64,000 nt of DNA from Fodinibius sp964490705 (GTDB lineage Bacteria > Bacteroidota > Rhodothermia > Balneolales > Balneolaceae). Position 1 is the stretch's first letter; each line of letters begins with the position of its first letter. Shown piece by piece: positions 16,819 to 27,002 of the stretch. Below the pieces are notes generated by a model. It was not told the origin of the DNA and did not search any database. It saw only the letters and a program-made list of their open reading frames with translations. Location: the NCBI GenBank assembly GCA_964490705.1, contig CAZBCG010000004.1:176958-240957 (forward strand). Reading direction: 5' to 3'. Position numbers and translations under genes: made by a program.

Positions 16819-18638
16819 TCGTTGCCAATCAGTTCATCATGCAGTTTATTCATGAAACCTTCCTCAAACTTTATGACCTTTCGGTCATAGGTCATAATAC
16901 CGTTTACTTCTGATTCCACATCAGTAGTTTGGGTATAAACAGCACCGGCCAATCCTTCTTTCTTAAGTTCTATCACCTCGTTGAGCATTTTTTCATAGGT
17001 GTCAAAAAGCTGTTGCTCAGATTGTGAGGTCTCATAATGGCCGGGAGCTCTCGAAAAGTCCTGAACCCACAGGTGATCTTCAACAACAAGAGCTTCACCG
17101 CCAAATTCTCCAAGTATGGCCGCGCGGCCTTTTGTTGGTTCGGGCATTGCCGGCCCCGGGTATTGGTGGATATCATGCATATCGCTGACGCCTCGATCCT
17201 GCCAACCGCTGACGACATTGACCAAGCGTGAAGGATCAAGCTCTTGTACCATTTCTGAAATTTGCTTGGTCTCAAACTGCCCCCAACCTTCATTAAACGG
17301 CACCCAGGTTACAATAGATGGATGATTATCAAACTGATCGATCATCTCTTTCAATTCCCTTTTATAATTATACGCTGATTGCGCCACCCGTTCAATATCA
17401 TCGTCACCGCGTCTGATATGACGATCGCCATTGGGCATATCCTGCCAGACGAGAATTCCCAGCTTATCGGCCCAGTAATACCAGCGGTTAGATTCTACCT
17501 TAACATGTTTTCTGATCATATTGTATCCCAAGTCTTTAGTAACCTGAATATCATACTTCAACGCCTGATCGGTAGGTGCCGTATAAATACCATCGGGCCA
17601 AAATCCCTGATCGAGCAGTCCAAAATGAAAGAGAGGCTCATCATTTAAAAACAACCGGACGTATCCATCATCGGCCGTGCCCAATCGAACTTCTCTCATC
17701 CCAAAATAACTTTCAACTTCATCTACTTTTTCACCCTCATGATACAGGGAAACGGTCAAATCATACAAAAATGGGTTTTCCAGCGACCACAGCTTCATAT
17801 TTGGGATTGAAAGTTCGACCTGCTCTCCCAACTTTCCTGAAGTTCGATTTACTTCTTTGCCATTTGCATACGCTGTAGCTTGTATGGTATATCCTTCTGC
17901 ATGTACATCGCTCTTAGCTTTTATACGCAAATACTGATTGTCAATGTCGGGGGTCATCTCGAGATCTTCAATAGCCACTTTGGGCACCGGTTCTAACCAA
18001 ACGGTCTGCCAGATACCCGTTGTCGGTGTGTACCAGATGCCACGAGGATCCCGAACTTGTTTGCCGCGCGGCTGAAAGCCATCATCGGTGGGATCCCAAA
18101 CAGATACCGTGATCTTTTGCTCGGTATCTTTGGTAAGAGCGTCGGTAATGTCTAACGAAAATGAGGTGTATCCCCCATCATGTTGACCCACTTTTTTATC
18201 ATTAACCCAGACATCAGCTTTCCAATCTACGGCCCCAAAATTGAGCATAATGCGATTGCCATCCCAATCTGCAGGCACGGTAAATGTCTTTTGATACCAT
18301 AGCTTATTATCGGGTCCTACTCTTTTTTTGACGCCCGAAAGCGCAGATTCAATGCCAAACGGAACGAGTATATCTCCGTCCCACTTTTCAGGCTTATCTC
18401 TTAATATCGGGACTACAGCATACTCCCACATGCCATTCAGGTTTTTCCATTCCTCACGCTCCAACTGTGGACGCGGATATTCCGGCAACGGATTTTCGGG
18501 ATCTACATCGTCGGCCCATTCTGTCATCAAGGGATTATCCGCAGGCTGCCATTCATCTGCTTGCGCATAGCCAACCAATGGCAACGTTATACTTAAGACT
18601 ACGATGCCGACAATCAACTTTGGATTCTTTTTAATCAT
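16815..18638 (-). CDS. GH2 glycosidase, exported
   Basis: A beta-glycosidase of 607 residues from the chosen ATG at 18636-18638, which begins a clean signal peptide (MIKKNPKLIVGIVVLS...AQA); the frame is open 48 bases further but that start gives no signal. The three GH2 domains are present with acid/base Glu in FNEGWGQ and nucleophile Glu in LGEFGG. It is similar to the first two-thirds of the 848-residue GH2 at 8135 (same YPRPQ.ER.EWKNLNG opening) but lacks the C-terminal modules. Probably periplasmic beta-galactosidase-type activity on oligosaccharides. Confidence 0.88.
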   Translation of the reverse strand: MIKKNPKLIVGIVVLSITLPLVGYAQADEWQPADNPLMTEWADDVDPENPLPEYPRPQLEREEWKNLNGMWEYAVVPILRDKPEKWDGDILVPFGIESALSGVKKRVGPDNKLWYQKTFTVPADWDGNRIMLNFGAVDWKADVWVNDKKVGQHDGGYTSFSLDITDALTKDTEQKITVSVWDPTDDGFQPRGKQVRDPRGIWYTPTTGIWQTVWLEPVPKVAIEDLEMTPDIDNQYLRIKAKSDVHAEGYTIQATAYANGKEVNRTSGKLGEQVELSIPNMKLWSLENPFLYDLTVSLYHEGEKVDEVESYFGMREVRLGTADDGYVRLFLNDEPLFHFGLLDQGFWPDGIYTAPTDQALKYDIQVTKDLGYNMIRKHVKVESNRWYYWADKLGILVWQDMPNGDRHIRRGDDDIERVAQSAYNYKRELKEMIDQFDNHPSIVTWVPFNEGWGQFETKQISEMVQELDPSRLVNVVSGWQDRGVSDMHDIHQYPGPAMPEPTKGRAAILGEFGGEALVVEDHLWVQDFSRAPGHYETSQSEQQLFDTYEKMLNEVIELKKEGLAGAVYTQTTDVESEVNGIMTYDRKVIKFEEGFMNKLHDELIGNE

Positions 18639-18689
18639 TACTTTCGGTACTGTTTGTTTAAGGTTTAGATACTTACAAATTGTCAATTT

Positions 18690-19901
18690 CTATTCTATTG
18701 CGGCGGACTGGAGAGCCTTAGTTGCCTTTTGCCACTGAACAAAACTCTCAAACAGACCATAATTGACAGCTGTTCTTTTTGATTCAGTTTTTGCTACCCT
18801 GGGCATAAATAATTGCTGAATAAACCAGGGAGTGGTGTTCTTTGTTATCGTCCATTGCTCACTGGTATCCGGGTTTTGCGTAAAGGCGTAGGTTGCTACT
18901 TTAACCCCATGACGCTCCATTAACCGTCCCACAATGTTCAAGTAATTAGGCTCAAACCAAGGTTGGGATTTTATAAAGTCCTGCCATTCTTTTTCCGAAA
19001 CCGGGTTGCTGAATGCTTTAGTGCAGTATTCGGCAACCGTCATCTGCGGATTCAAATCATACGCTTGGGCAAAGTCTCGGCCCAATTCTGTACTTCCAAT
19101 TTCATCCTCTAAATGAGCTTTCCAGTGCCAAACAAGAGAAAATTCCGTCACAATAAATGGTTTCTCTGGTATCTGTTTACGAATAAAATTCGCGGATTTC
19201 ATTGATGTTTTGTAATCCGGCTGATGGATGTGAAAATCAGCTCCCGCCAGCCGGTCGTCGTCATTAATCCACTCAAACATTGCCTGATTAGCGGGATGAT
19301 TCTGAAGGTTCTGCTTATCAAGGCGTGTAAATCCACCGGTATAAATATCCAGTGGCTTACCGTCAGCGCCTTGGGGATCTTGCGTACTCACATAATCCAA
19401 TAATCGTTTTTGGAATCTTACAAACGGGATAACTCCATTTTCATTAGGTTGTAAATCTTTTTCCGGGGTGTCAATCGTTATTTCATTTACGAGCACCAGA
19501 ATAGACAGATCACCCTCTAATTCGTTCAGCAAATTTCCTGCGAACTCAAACCATCGCTGTTCTGTATCGCTTCCCGGTTCAGGAATGCGCCACCCCGCTT
19601 CTTTTAAATTCCATTTGATAGAAAGCAACACCTTGTATCCGTCATCTGCTACGCGTTGTAAGGCCTGAACCCGAAAATCATCATCCAATGACCTGTTCCC
19701 TTTGATATAATGCGAGGCCTCAATAAATGCTCGTGTCCACGTGGTCTGACTCTGCTCAAGCATATCCTTTTTAAGCCAATGCGGACGTTCATTAACATTA
19801 ACTCCCATTTCCAAAGGACCGTAATTTTGCGACATTAGTTCTAATGGTGCTAAAAGCAAAACCAAAGCTGTAACAAAGATGCAGTATGTTATTTTTTTCA
19901 T
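18690..19901 (-). CDS. Putative clan GH-A-like glycoside hydrolase, unassigned family (paralogue 1)
   Basis: 403 residues with signal peptide (cleavage near LMSQN). Not a family I can name. It shares with the 30149 gene the block pattern G(V/I)NVN, TTW(T/V)R, GYK..LSIKWN, PEPGS, a central NE (about residue 139), D.HIH, (T/S)EFSL (about 252) and ATYA. An Asn-Glu near the end of strand 4 and a Glu before Phe-Ser-Leu near strand 7 fit the acid/base and nucleophile of a retaining clan GH-A enzyme. It sits between a sulfatase and GH2 in the PUL. Catalysis and substrate are inferred. Confidence 0.6.
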   Translation of the reverse strand: MKKITYCIFVTALVLLLAPLELMSQNYGPLEMGVNVNERPHWLKKDMLEQSQTTWTRAFIEASHYIKGNRSLDDDFRVQALQRVADDGYKVLLSIKWNLKEAGWRIPEPGSDTEQRWFEFAGNLLNELEGDLSILVLVNEITIDTPEKDLQPNENGVIPFVRFQKRLLDYVSTQDPQGADGKPLDIYTGGFTRLDKQNLQNHPANQAMFEWINDDDRLAGADFHIHQPDYKTSMKSANFIRKQIPEKPFIVTEFSLVWHWKAHLEDEIGSTELGRDFAQAYDLNPQMTVAEYCTKAFSNPVSEKEWQDFIKSQPWFEPNYLNIVGRLMERHGVKVATYAFTQNPDTSEQWTITKNTTPWFIQQLFMPRVAKTESKRTAVNYGLFESFVQWQKATKALQSAAIE

Positions 19902-19959
19902 CCTATCGTCCGTTATGCGTTATAAAAACTGTTTCTCAAAACTTGATAATCCCAGTTAG

Positions 19960-21618
19960 TCAATTGTTAAAAAGGGGAATCATAGGTCTTACCTTATCCC
20001 AGTTTACTACCCCTGCTTTTTCAGCCCATTGTTCATAAGCATCAATAAGTTCATCTCTTTTTTCGGGATAAGTATCTGCCAAATCATTGCGTTCGAGCCT
20101 ATCCCTGTTGAGATTATATAACTCCCACTGTGCTTCAGGATCACGGGGGTATCCCCATTTTTCGTAGAACCAGTCATCAAATTCATGAGCAGAAACGAGT
20201 TTCCATTCCCCGTCTCTGACAGCACGGTGTCCTTCATGCTCCCAAAAAATTCGGCGTTCTTCGCCCCAGTCATTCCCTTTAAATATCGGCAACAGGCTTT
20301 TGCCTTCTGTGGATACCCCTTTCTTTCCGGTTGATTTACCTTGATACGTAATTCCAGCTACATCAAGAGCTGTCGCCATGATATCCATCACATGTCCGGG
20401 AGTATCAACAGTGGTTCCTTCATTCGTAATAACATCCGGCCACCGAGCAATTAATGGCGTAGCAATTCCCCCCTCATGCGCCCAATGCTTGTAAAAGCGA
20501 AATGGCGTATTGCTTAGATGAGCCCAAGGCATCAAATAAGCCTGGTGAGAATCCGGCCCACCGGGCGGAGTGCCCTCTTGGTTATGTGTCTGACTTTCGC
20601 CTAAACCAATCGATTCAGCACTGGCTCCATTATCGGAGAGAAACAGTATCAACGTATTATTCTTTTGTCCGTATTCTTCTACCTTATCCAGAACCTGACC
20701 AATAGCCCGGTCCATGGCCGTAACCTGTGCTGCATAGGTCGCCATTTTTAAGTCCCAGGCCCGTTGCTTTTCTTTGCTCACAGCATTCCAGGCGGGAATT
20801 GCCGGTTCTCTTGGCGGCAGGGACTGGTCGCTGCTAATGATCCCCTGCTCTACCATATTCTGGAATCTCTTTTTTCGAAGCTCATCCCAGCCGGCCATAA
20901 ACTTTCCCCGATAACGTTTAATATCACTATCGCGGGCATGCAGGGGCCAGTGCGGTGCATTGAATGCTACATACATAAAAAAGGGCTGCTTGGCATTCTT
21001 TTGCTCGTGTTCACCAATAAATCGACTGGCATATTCACTTAGGGCTTCGGTCATAAAAAAGTCGTCGCCCTTCCATTCAAATGAGGCTCCATCCAGCTTT
21101 AGGCCGCTCGAGTCCCAATAATCGGCCCGAACCGGACGGCCAAAGTAGCGGTCAAATCCTCTCTTCCAGGGCACCATTCCGTTTTGGGGGTTGCCCAGAT
21201 GCCACTTGCCCACCATCATGGTTTCATAACCATCTTCGTTGAGCACCTCTGCAATTGTTTTATTCTTATTCAAATGTCCCTGATAGCCCGGAAATTCGGT
21301 TTTAGGTCCGGCCAGCCATCCCATTCCACTCTGATGCGGATATTTACCCGTGAGCAATGCGGCGCGGGTCGGCGAACAGCGAGCAGCATTATAGAACTGC
21401 GTAAACCGCTGCCCTTTTGCCGCAAGTTGGTCAATATTAGGGGTGTCAATAACTTCTGCACCGTAAGGTTTGAGGTCAGAAAATCCCATGTCGTCGGCCA
21501 GAAAAACGATAATATTGGGGCGACCAGTATCTTCTTTTTCACATCCCCCCAGAAAAGCAGTGAGACCGAGCAATACCACACTTAAAACAAGTTTTATATT
21601 GAAAAAATGTTTTCCCAT
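19960..21618 (-). CDS. S1 arylsulfatase-type sulfatase
   Basis: 552-residue lipoprotein (lipobox LGGC, Cys26). The formylglycine motif is CSPTR (Cys81) in the classic arylsulfatase context AARCSPTRAALLTGKYPHQSGMG; metal ligands are in NIIVFLADDMG and LFLSDNGA. Closest relative in the window is the 42674 sulfatase, which shares the G(Y)QGHL/GRL segment and an extended C-terminus. Lies 20 bases after the GH172-like gene on the same strand. Confidence 0.92.
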   Translation of the reverse strand: MGKHFFNIKLVLSVVLLGLTAFLGGCEKEDTGRPNIIVFLADDMGFSDLKPYGAEVIDTPNIDQLAAKGQRFTQFYNAARCSPTRAALLTGKYPHQSGMGWLAGPKTEFPGYQGHLNKNKTIAEVLNEDGYETMMVGKWHLGNPQNGMVPWKRGFDRYFGRPVRADYWDSSGLKLDGASFEWKGDDFFMTEALSEYASRFIGEHEQKNAKQPFFMYVAFNAPHWPLHARDSDIKRYRGKFMAGWDELRKKRFQNMVEQGIISSDQSLPPREPAIPAWNAVSKEKQRAWDLKMATYAAQVTAMDRAIGQVLDKVEEYGQKNNTLILFLSDNGASAESIGLGESQTHNQEGTPPGGPDSHQAYLMPWAHLSNTPFRFYKHWAHEGGIATPLIARWPDVITNEGTTVDTPGHVMDIMATALDVAGITYQGKSTGKKGVSTEGKSLLPIFKGNDWGEERRIFWEHEGHRAVRDGEWKLVSAHEFDDWFYEKWGYPRDPEAQWELYNLNRDRLERNDLADTYPEKRDELIDAYEQWAEKAGVVNWDKVRPMIPLFNN

Positions 21619-21638
21619 TGTGTTGGGTTCAAAACCAA

Positions 21639-22883
21639 TTAATTATTTGATGGATTTTCGTTGCCCCAAATAACTGAATCTTCCTTAAACTGACGCTGCC
21701 AGGCTTGGCGCCACTTCTGAATATCAGCGGCGTTTATAAAGTCTTTAGGTGCCCGCTCTTCTTTTGTCGGTAGTGGTGGAAAAGGGTTATGCGGTTCCTC
21801 CTGGTACCAATAGGCGACTGAAGCTAAATCCAGCGTGAGGTTGTTATTATGCCCATGCTCTATACTAAATTCCAGGGACTCATCGAAGTAAACGGGATCG
21901 GTAATATGGAAACGATAGGTATGTGTCCTACCCAGCCAGCCAGTGCCATTATTTACCCGCGAAATACCAAAAAATGGATGTTTAAATTTAGTTTTGGGCA
22001 CCCACGCTGTATTGAAGTAGTCTTCGGTTCCGGTGCCATGCAACGAAGGCGGCCATGATTCTCCATCAATAAAAAACATATCATCTCCTTCACCATACCA
22101 AGCCGTGATCGGTGAATGGATATAATAATTCACACCCACAAAATGACCTTTGCCTTCAATGTCGGCAATCATATAATTTCCTTTACCGGTCGTATTTTCT
22201 TCCTCCCGCAGATTGTTCGCAATGCCATTAATTTTATCTTTTGTGGATTTGGATGATCCTTCCATGGGATCAGTCAGCTCATGGCGATACTGAGCATGGA
22301 AACGTCCCATATTTTTGGGCAGCTCATCCATTGCTACATAATCGATGTAGTAGTAGAATGCCTTGATAGGTTGCCCCGTTTGATTTTCAATTTCGATTCT
22401 AGCGTTTTCAGAAAAAGGCATAGTGAAATAACTCGTCAATGCCCGACCACCTCTTGGTGCTGCAGAAAGTGGCATCGTACTGTAGGGATAACTTTCCTCC
22501 CAGCCCTGACCAAAAAACGGACCGATAGGAGACTCTACACTTGGCTCCTCTTCCCCATCCCAATACATGCGCAGGATAATATCATTGCGACTTAAGACAT
22601 TCGGCGGCGGAGCAATGGTAATCCAGATGTGGTTAATTATTCCGGTATCATCAACATCCATAATCGTTCTGGTTTCGCCATCCTTGATGTCTTCGAAACG
22701 GTCGCGGTTGGCCCCGCTCGTGTTATAGCTGCTAACCCGTTTGCTCTGGACTTCTTCTTTAACCTTTGCCAAATCCATTAGCATATTCTCGGATTGCTGA
22801 GCAAATGCTTGTGAACTGCCTATCCCAAAAACAAGAACAGCAGTAAAAATGTAAAAGCTTATCTTTTTGATTGTGCGGTACAT
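21639..22883 (-). CDS. GH172 family protein (DUF2961)
   Basis: 414 residues with signal peptide (SSQAFAQQ). The N-terminal part (VSSYNTSGANRD, EGETRTIMDVDDTGIINHIWIT pattern) and the central FVGVNYYIHSP, GTGTEDYFNTAW and FRFHITDP-like motifs are those of DUF2961 proteins. Members of this family, now GH172, include enzymes acting on fructofuranosides and on D-arabinofuranosides. Glu in GTGTEDY is one of the conserved acidic residues. An arabinofuranosidase-like role on side chains is plausible in this PUL but not shown. Confidence 0.82.
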   Translation of the reverse strand: MYRTIKKISFYIFTAVLVFGIGSSQAFAQQSENMLMDLAKVKEEVQSKRVSSYNTSGANRDRFEDIKDGETRTIMDVDDTGIINHIWITIAPPPNVLSRNDIILRMYWDGEEEPSVESPIGPFFGQGWEESYPYSTMPLSAAPRGGRALTSYFTMPFSENARIEIENQTGQPIKAFYYYIDYVAMDELPKNMGRFHAQYRHELTDPMEGSSKSTKDKINGIANNLREEENTTGKGNYMIADIEGKGHFVGVNYYIHSPITAWYGEGDDMFFIDGESWPPSLHGTGTEDYFNTAWVPKTKFKHPFFGISRVNNGTGWLGRTHTYRFHITDPVYFDESLEFSIEHGHNNNLTLDLASVAYWYQEEPHNPFPPLPTKEERAPKDFINAADIQKWRQAWQRQFKEDSVIWGNENPSNN

Positions 22884-22927
22884 ATTGGTTTTCGTTTTGT
22901 AGTTTCCAAGATCTATTTCCTACTCAT

Positions 22928-25066
22928 CTAATCCAGCCAAACGAACTGTGAGAAAGCTCCGTTGACGGCCGTATCCCAAACTTCAATTCTGACCCAGTCG
23001 CGGCCGGACAGATCTGTTGTAACAGTAAAGTTATCTTCACCAAAAGCTTTTGTCTCGTTAAGGGAAATTCGCTCACGGTAAACCTGTTCACCATCGCCGG
23101 ATATTATTTCTGCATAATCAAGCGGGAACGTCCAATTAATGCCAAGAGTTATCTCGGCCTCACCATCGCCACTTAATGTCACTTGTTCACCCGATTGCTT
23201 GCCATTTACGGTAAACTCCGGCAGTAGAATCTCACCGGTCGTGACAAAAAACTTCCCCTGCTCCACAGCTTCCAGTATCGAAGACCATCCATCTTCATAG
23301 TCTGGAAGCTCATCCAGTCGCAGATAATTAACATTCATATGACCATAAACCTCGAAATACGGTTCCAGCTTGAAAAGGTCTGCTTCTCCAAGCATATACT
23401 TTTTTTGGCCCCAATTGGCCATATCATTCATCAGATCCAGCGCTCTCACCCCCAACTTGTCTTTTGATAAATCAGCCGGGAGCGATTTCCATGCGGCGCC
23501 GATAAAGCGACCGGATTTAAAAAATTCTTCATCCTTATATTTATCGGGATAGCCGGTAGAACCTTTGGTACGGGGATGGGCTGTCCATGCCAGAGCGTTT
23601 TCTTCTTTCAACAGCCGCAGCATTTCTTTCTGATTGCCTACTCGATACACCTTTCCATATTCGGGATGTTCCTCTACAAATGGCTGATTTTCACCTCGGT
23701 TCATATGCCAATAAACCGGTTCCGGGAAAAAGATCATCCAGTGTCCCCCGAAATGAACATTAGGCTCTTCACCGGGAAGCATCAGAAAGTTACCATCCGA
23801 AAGTGCTTCAAATTCGTCGTGCATCATCTGAAGTTGTTCCAATCTCCTGGGGCCGGGATCCCTTGGATTGCCCGACAGGTGAAATTCACCCTGATGCATA
23901 ATATTAACCCCCAGCTCTCTCATCACTCTTACGTGACCCGGAATCTCCGGCAAGGGCCTGTGATTTATAATGTCGGTGATATGCTCGGTATGAAAGTGAC
24001 TGGCCATCGTTTTATGTCCCGGCAGTGGCCGGTAAGAATCACCGTTCGTAAAATCTTTCACCTCTTCAAGCACCTGCCCATCTTTTTCGGTACTCAACAG
24101 CATGAAGAAACTCAACCGTTGCTCTGTTTCTGGCGGTGCATTAAACCAAGGTACGTAGCGCATGTCTCCCATAAGATCATGCCGTATGCCTATGCCGTAC
24201 TCCGGAATTAAATCGCGATAATTGCTGCCATACCACGTAAAGTTGAGATTAAAAGCATTATCGAGCGGATAAAAGTATTGGTGCGGCGGTGGAAATACGG
24301 CAATACTCCCTCCTTCGCTTTCCCCAATGATGGTCCGGTATTTTACCTCCAGATTGGTGCTTGCATCATCAGCACTCACTTCATGCGATCTAATATGATC
24401 TTCCGTATCGGCCCAGAAAATTTCATCCCAGGCAGGATTAGAGTCACTGCTTATTAAACCAGCATCATAAATAATAGCCGTCGAATCTTTTTGTGTACTC
24501 ATTACCGCTTCGGTCTTCATCAATGGACTTCCATTGTACACCGTTATTTGCAGATGCCCGGAGAACTGCCCCGCCTCAGTCTCTGAAATTTCGATTTTAG
24601 TTCGGGACCCGACAGTACGTACTTTCGCATTCTGTTTATCCAACTCCACGGTGTTTTCTTCATAAGGCAAATAAGCCGTCCTGTCGAAAAAGGTATTCCA
24701 GCCATTCCTATCTAAATTTCTTTGTCCTTCGGTAAGCACAAAAACCGGATCCAGGTTCGATGCTATTTCAGCAAATGTCTCCCCTTTGGCCAACTGAATA
24801 CTGTTAAACAACGGCTTTCCCTTATCAAGATTGATCTTGATTTTCCCCTGCTGATTGTCGCCGGTGGGCCAGATAATATCAAGTATGTTTCCACTGACTT
24901 CAGCCGTTGCCTCACCATTCTTATCAAAGTCAGAAAGGTCTACTGGAATCTGGGCATACGCTGTGCTACCTATCAACAACAAAATGACGATAGACTTAAC
25001 AAGTCCTACTGCCCATTTTGAGCTATTTGTTACTAATCGATCTAAAATAGTTTTCTTCATTTTCAT
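22928..25066 (-). CDS. Exported PHP-like metallohydrolase (CehA/McbA-type)
   Basis: 712 residues from the ATG at 25064-25066, which gives a signal peptide (IVILLLIGSTAYAQ) and avoids overlap with the GH2 gene; the frame is open to 25150. The N-terminal 300 residues look like beta-sandwich. The C-terminal half carries a PHP-like histidine set: HFHTEH (about residue 365), MHQGEFH (about 398), a LPGEEPN-HFGGHW segment (about 440) and TAHPRTKG (about 530). I assign it to PHP-like metal-dependent hydrolases with moderate certainty. What it cleaves is unknown; a phosphate or sulfate ester linked to the glycan would fit the neighbourhood. Confidence 0.6.
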   Translation of the reverse strand: MKMKKTILDRLVTNSSKWAVGLVKSIVILLLIGSTAYAQIPVDLSDFDKNGEATAEVSGNILDIIWPTGDNQQGKIKINLDKGKPLFNSIQLAKGETFAEIASNLDPVFVLTEGQRNLDRNGWNTFFDRTAYLPYEENTVELDKQNAKVRTVGSRTKIEISETEAGQFSGHLQITVYNGSPLMKTEAVMSTQKDSTAIIYDAGLISSDSNPAWDEIFWADTEDHIRSHEVSADDASTNLEVKYRTIIGESEGGSIAVFPPPHQYFYPLDNAFNLNFTWYGSNYRDLIPEYGIGIRHDLMGDMRYVPWFNAPPETEQRLSFFMLLSTEKDGQVLEEVKDFTNGDSYRPLPGHKTMASHFHTEHITDIINHRPLPEIPGHVRVMRELGVNIMHQGEFHLSGNPRDPGPRRLEQLQMMHDEFEALSDGNFLMLPGEEPNVHFGGHWMIFFPEPVYWHMNRGENQPFVEEHPEYGKVYRVGNQKEMLRLLKEENALAWTAHPRTKGSTGYPDKYKDEEFFKSGRFIGAAWKSLPADLSKDKLGVRALDLMNDMANWGQKKYMLGEADLFKLEPYFEVYGHMNVNYLRLDELPDYEDGWSSILEAVEQGKFFVTTGEILLPEFTVNGKQSGEQVTLSGDGEAEITLGINWTFPLDYAEIISGDGEQVYRERISLNETKAFGEDNFTVTTDLSGRDWVRIEVWDTAVNGAFSQFVWLD

Positions 25067-25079
25067 AGATTTATAAAAT

Positions 25080-26978
25080 CTATTCTTGTTCGATAGCTGC
25101 CGGAGCCTGGAAAATTTCTCTAAGGCGTTCGGCATCAAATTTTGGTTCACGGTCGTAGGTATAAATTCCGTTAACCTCCTGCTCGATATCAGTCAGCTGG
25201 GTATAGGTATAACCGGCAATATTGGGATTATTTAGCAACACTTCGGTTAAAGCCTCAATGCGATCCATAACCTGATCAGAGGTTTTGCCATATCCCCAAT
25301 TCACACGGCGATCACCGGCTTTGTCAGCCTGATCAGTATATTCAGAAGTCCAGAAAATACCCCCGTATTCGTCAACCATATATGGCTGACCGGAATAAGG
25401 TGCCGTCAGTTTAGGCTTTTGATTGGGATATCCGCGCCAGGCTTCCTGCGGATTTTCCAGCGAAAGATTTTGATACCGCTCACGAAAACTTTCCGGATTA
25501 GGATCATAATCATGGATCGTATAGATATCGGTTTTCACGTGCACGTATCCGCTTGCATCATTAACCGGACGCGTGGGATCAAGAGATTTGGTGATATCAT
25601 ACAGACTCTTTGCAAACATCCGGTAATTATCCAGATCGGCTTCGGCGGCCCGATGCGTTTCATTAAGAGGTGTCCATGCAATTATTGAAGGATGATTACG
25701 ATCCCGTTTGACAATTTCGGCCCACTCTCGCTTCAGATTTCGTACCCCTTTTTGATTGGTAAATCTTTGAAATTCAATAGATCCCCAGTCGTGAAATTCT
25801 CCCCAGGTAAGATATCCCAGCTTATCAGCCCAGTAATGGAACCGCTCCTCAAACACTTTTTCATGCAGACGAGCACCGTGAAAACCAACTTTTTTTGCCA
25901 GTTCGATATCCTGTTTCAGAGCTTTATCAGAAGGTGCTGTCCAAATGCCTTCGGGATAAAATCCCTGGTCGAGAACGAGTCGCAGAAAGATCGGCTCATT
26001 ATTCAGATAAAATTCGTTGCCTTCGATATGAAATTTTCGAAGTCCGGCATAGCTGTCAACCTGATCCACCGCTTGTCCATTCTCTAAAAGCTCAAAATCG
26101 ATATCATATAAATATGGATTATCAGGACTCCATGCCTGCGGATCTTCAAGCGTAATGGAAACCGGTCCCCCATTTTCCGCAGGCACAGTTTTGGATGTAA
26201 TACGATCTCCCTCAGGAGAGTTCAATATAATCCTGAAATCATGCTGACGCGTGGCATTATCAAAAACAGGCATAAAGAAAAATGAATCGGAATCAAATTT
26301 GGGAACAGTATGGACCGATTCGATATAACTATTTGGACGAGCCTCCAGCCAAACTGTCTGCCAGATACCGGTTACGCGGCTATAGCGACAACAGCGGTAA
26401 TTATAATAAGTCGGACTCTGTTTCCCGGCCGGCTGTTCGCCATTGCGTATTTCATCCACTGCCTGGACAGTGATATCATTGGTTCCACTACTAAGATGGT
26501 CCGTAATTTCAAAGCTGAAAGAACTGCCGGCACCGAGATGTCTTCCCACTTTTTTGCCATTTATCCATACGTTTGCTTCGTAATCGACCGCCCCAAAATG
26601 GACGAAAATACGTTCCCTGTTCCAATCTTCGGGAATCTCAAACTCTCGATGATACCAGACAGAAGGCATAAAGTCTTCATTTTCTATGCCTGAAAGTTCA
26701 CTTTCGGGCGGAAAAGGAACGGTGATTTCCTTATCGAACGGTTCTTCTTTTTGATACCACTCTCTTTCCACACCAGATTTTCCATGATCAAAAGCGAAAT
26801 CCCATGTCCCGTTCAGATTCTTCCAGCTGGTCCGTTCAAATTGGGGTTTGGGATGCTCGGGTCTCGGTATCTCATCTTCTGCTCTTTGTTGGGCCTGAAT
26901 CTCTACCGTTGATCCAAGTACAAGCAAAAAAGTTAAAATAACAGCAATACTATTATGGTAAACTGTTTTCATATTCAT
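25080..26978 (-). CDS. GH2 glycosidase, exported
   Basis: 632 residues with signal peptide (VLGSTVEIQAQQ). GH2 architecture with opening HPKPQFERTSWKNLNGTW, acid/base Glu in TPLNETH and nucleophile Glu in MVDEYGG. It differs in both active-site blocks from the FNEGWGQ-type GH2 enzymes here, so it likely has another specificity (beta-galactosidase or beta-glucuronidase-type activities are both in GH2). A CCRYSRVTGIWQTVW segment carries a Cys pair not present in the other GH2 proteins. Lies 13 bases before the PHP-like gene. Confidence 0.88.
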   Translation of the reverse strand: MNMKTVYHNSIAVILTFLLVLGSTVEIQAQQRAEDEIPRPEHPKPQFERTSWKNLNGTWDFAFDHGKSGVEREWYQKEEPFDKEITVPFPPESELSGIENEDFMPSVWYHREFEIPEDWNRERIFVHFGAVDYEANVWINGKKVGRHLGAGSSFSFEITDHLSSGTNDITVQAVDEIRNGEQPAGKQSPTYYNYRCCRYSRVTGIWQTVWLEARPNSYIESVHTVPKFDSDSFFFMPVFDNATRQHDFRIILNSPEGDRITSKTVPAENGGPVSITLEDPQAWSPDNPYLYDIDFELLENGQAVDQVDSYAGLRKFHIEGNEFYLNNEPIFLRLVLDQGFYPEGIWTAPSDKALKQDIELAKKVGFHGARLHEKVFEERFHYWADKLGYLTWGEFHDWGSIEFQRFTNQKGVRNLKREWAEIVKRDRNHPSIIAWTPLNETHRAAEADLDNYRMFAKSLYDITKSLDPTRPVNDASGYVHVKTDIYTIHDYDPNPESFRERYQNLSLENPQEAWRGYPNQKPKLTAPYSGQPYMVDEYGGIFWTSEYTDQADKAGDRRVNWGYGKTSDQVMDRIEALTEVLLNNPNIAGYTYTQLTDIEQEVNGIYTYDREPKFDAERLREIFQAPAAIEQE

Positions 26979-27002
26979 CTACTTTAAGATTTTCAATTCT
27001 AC

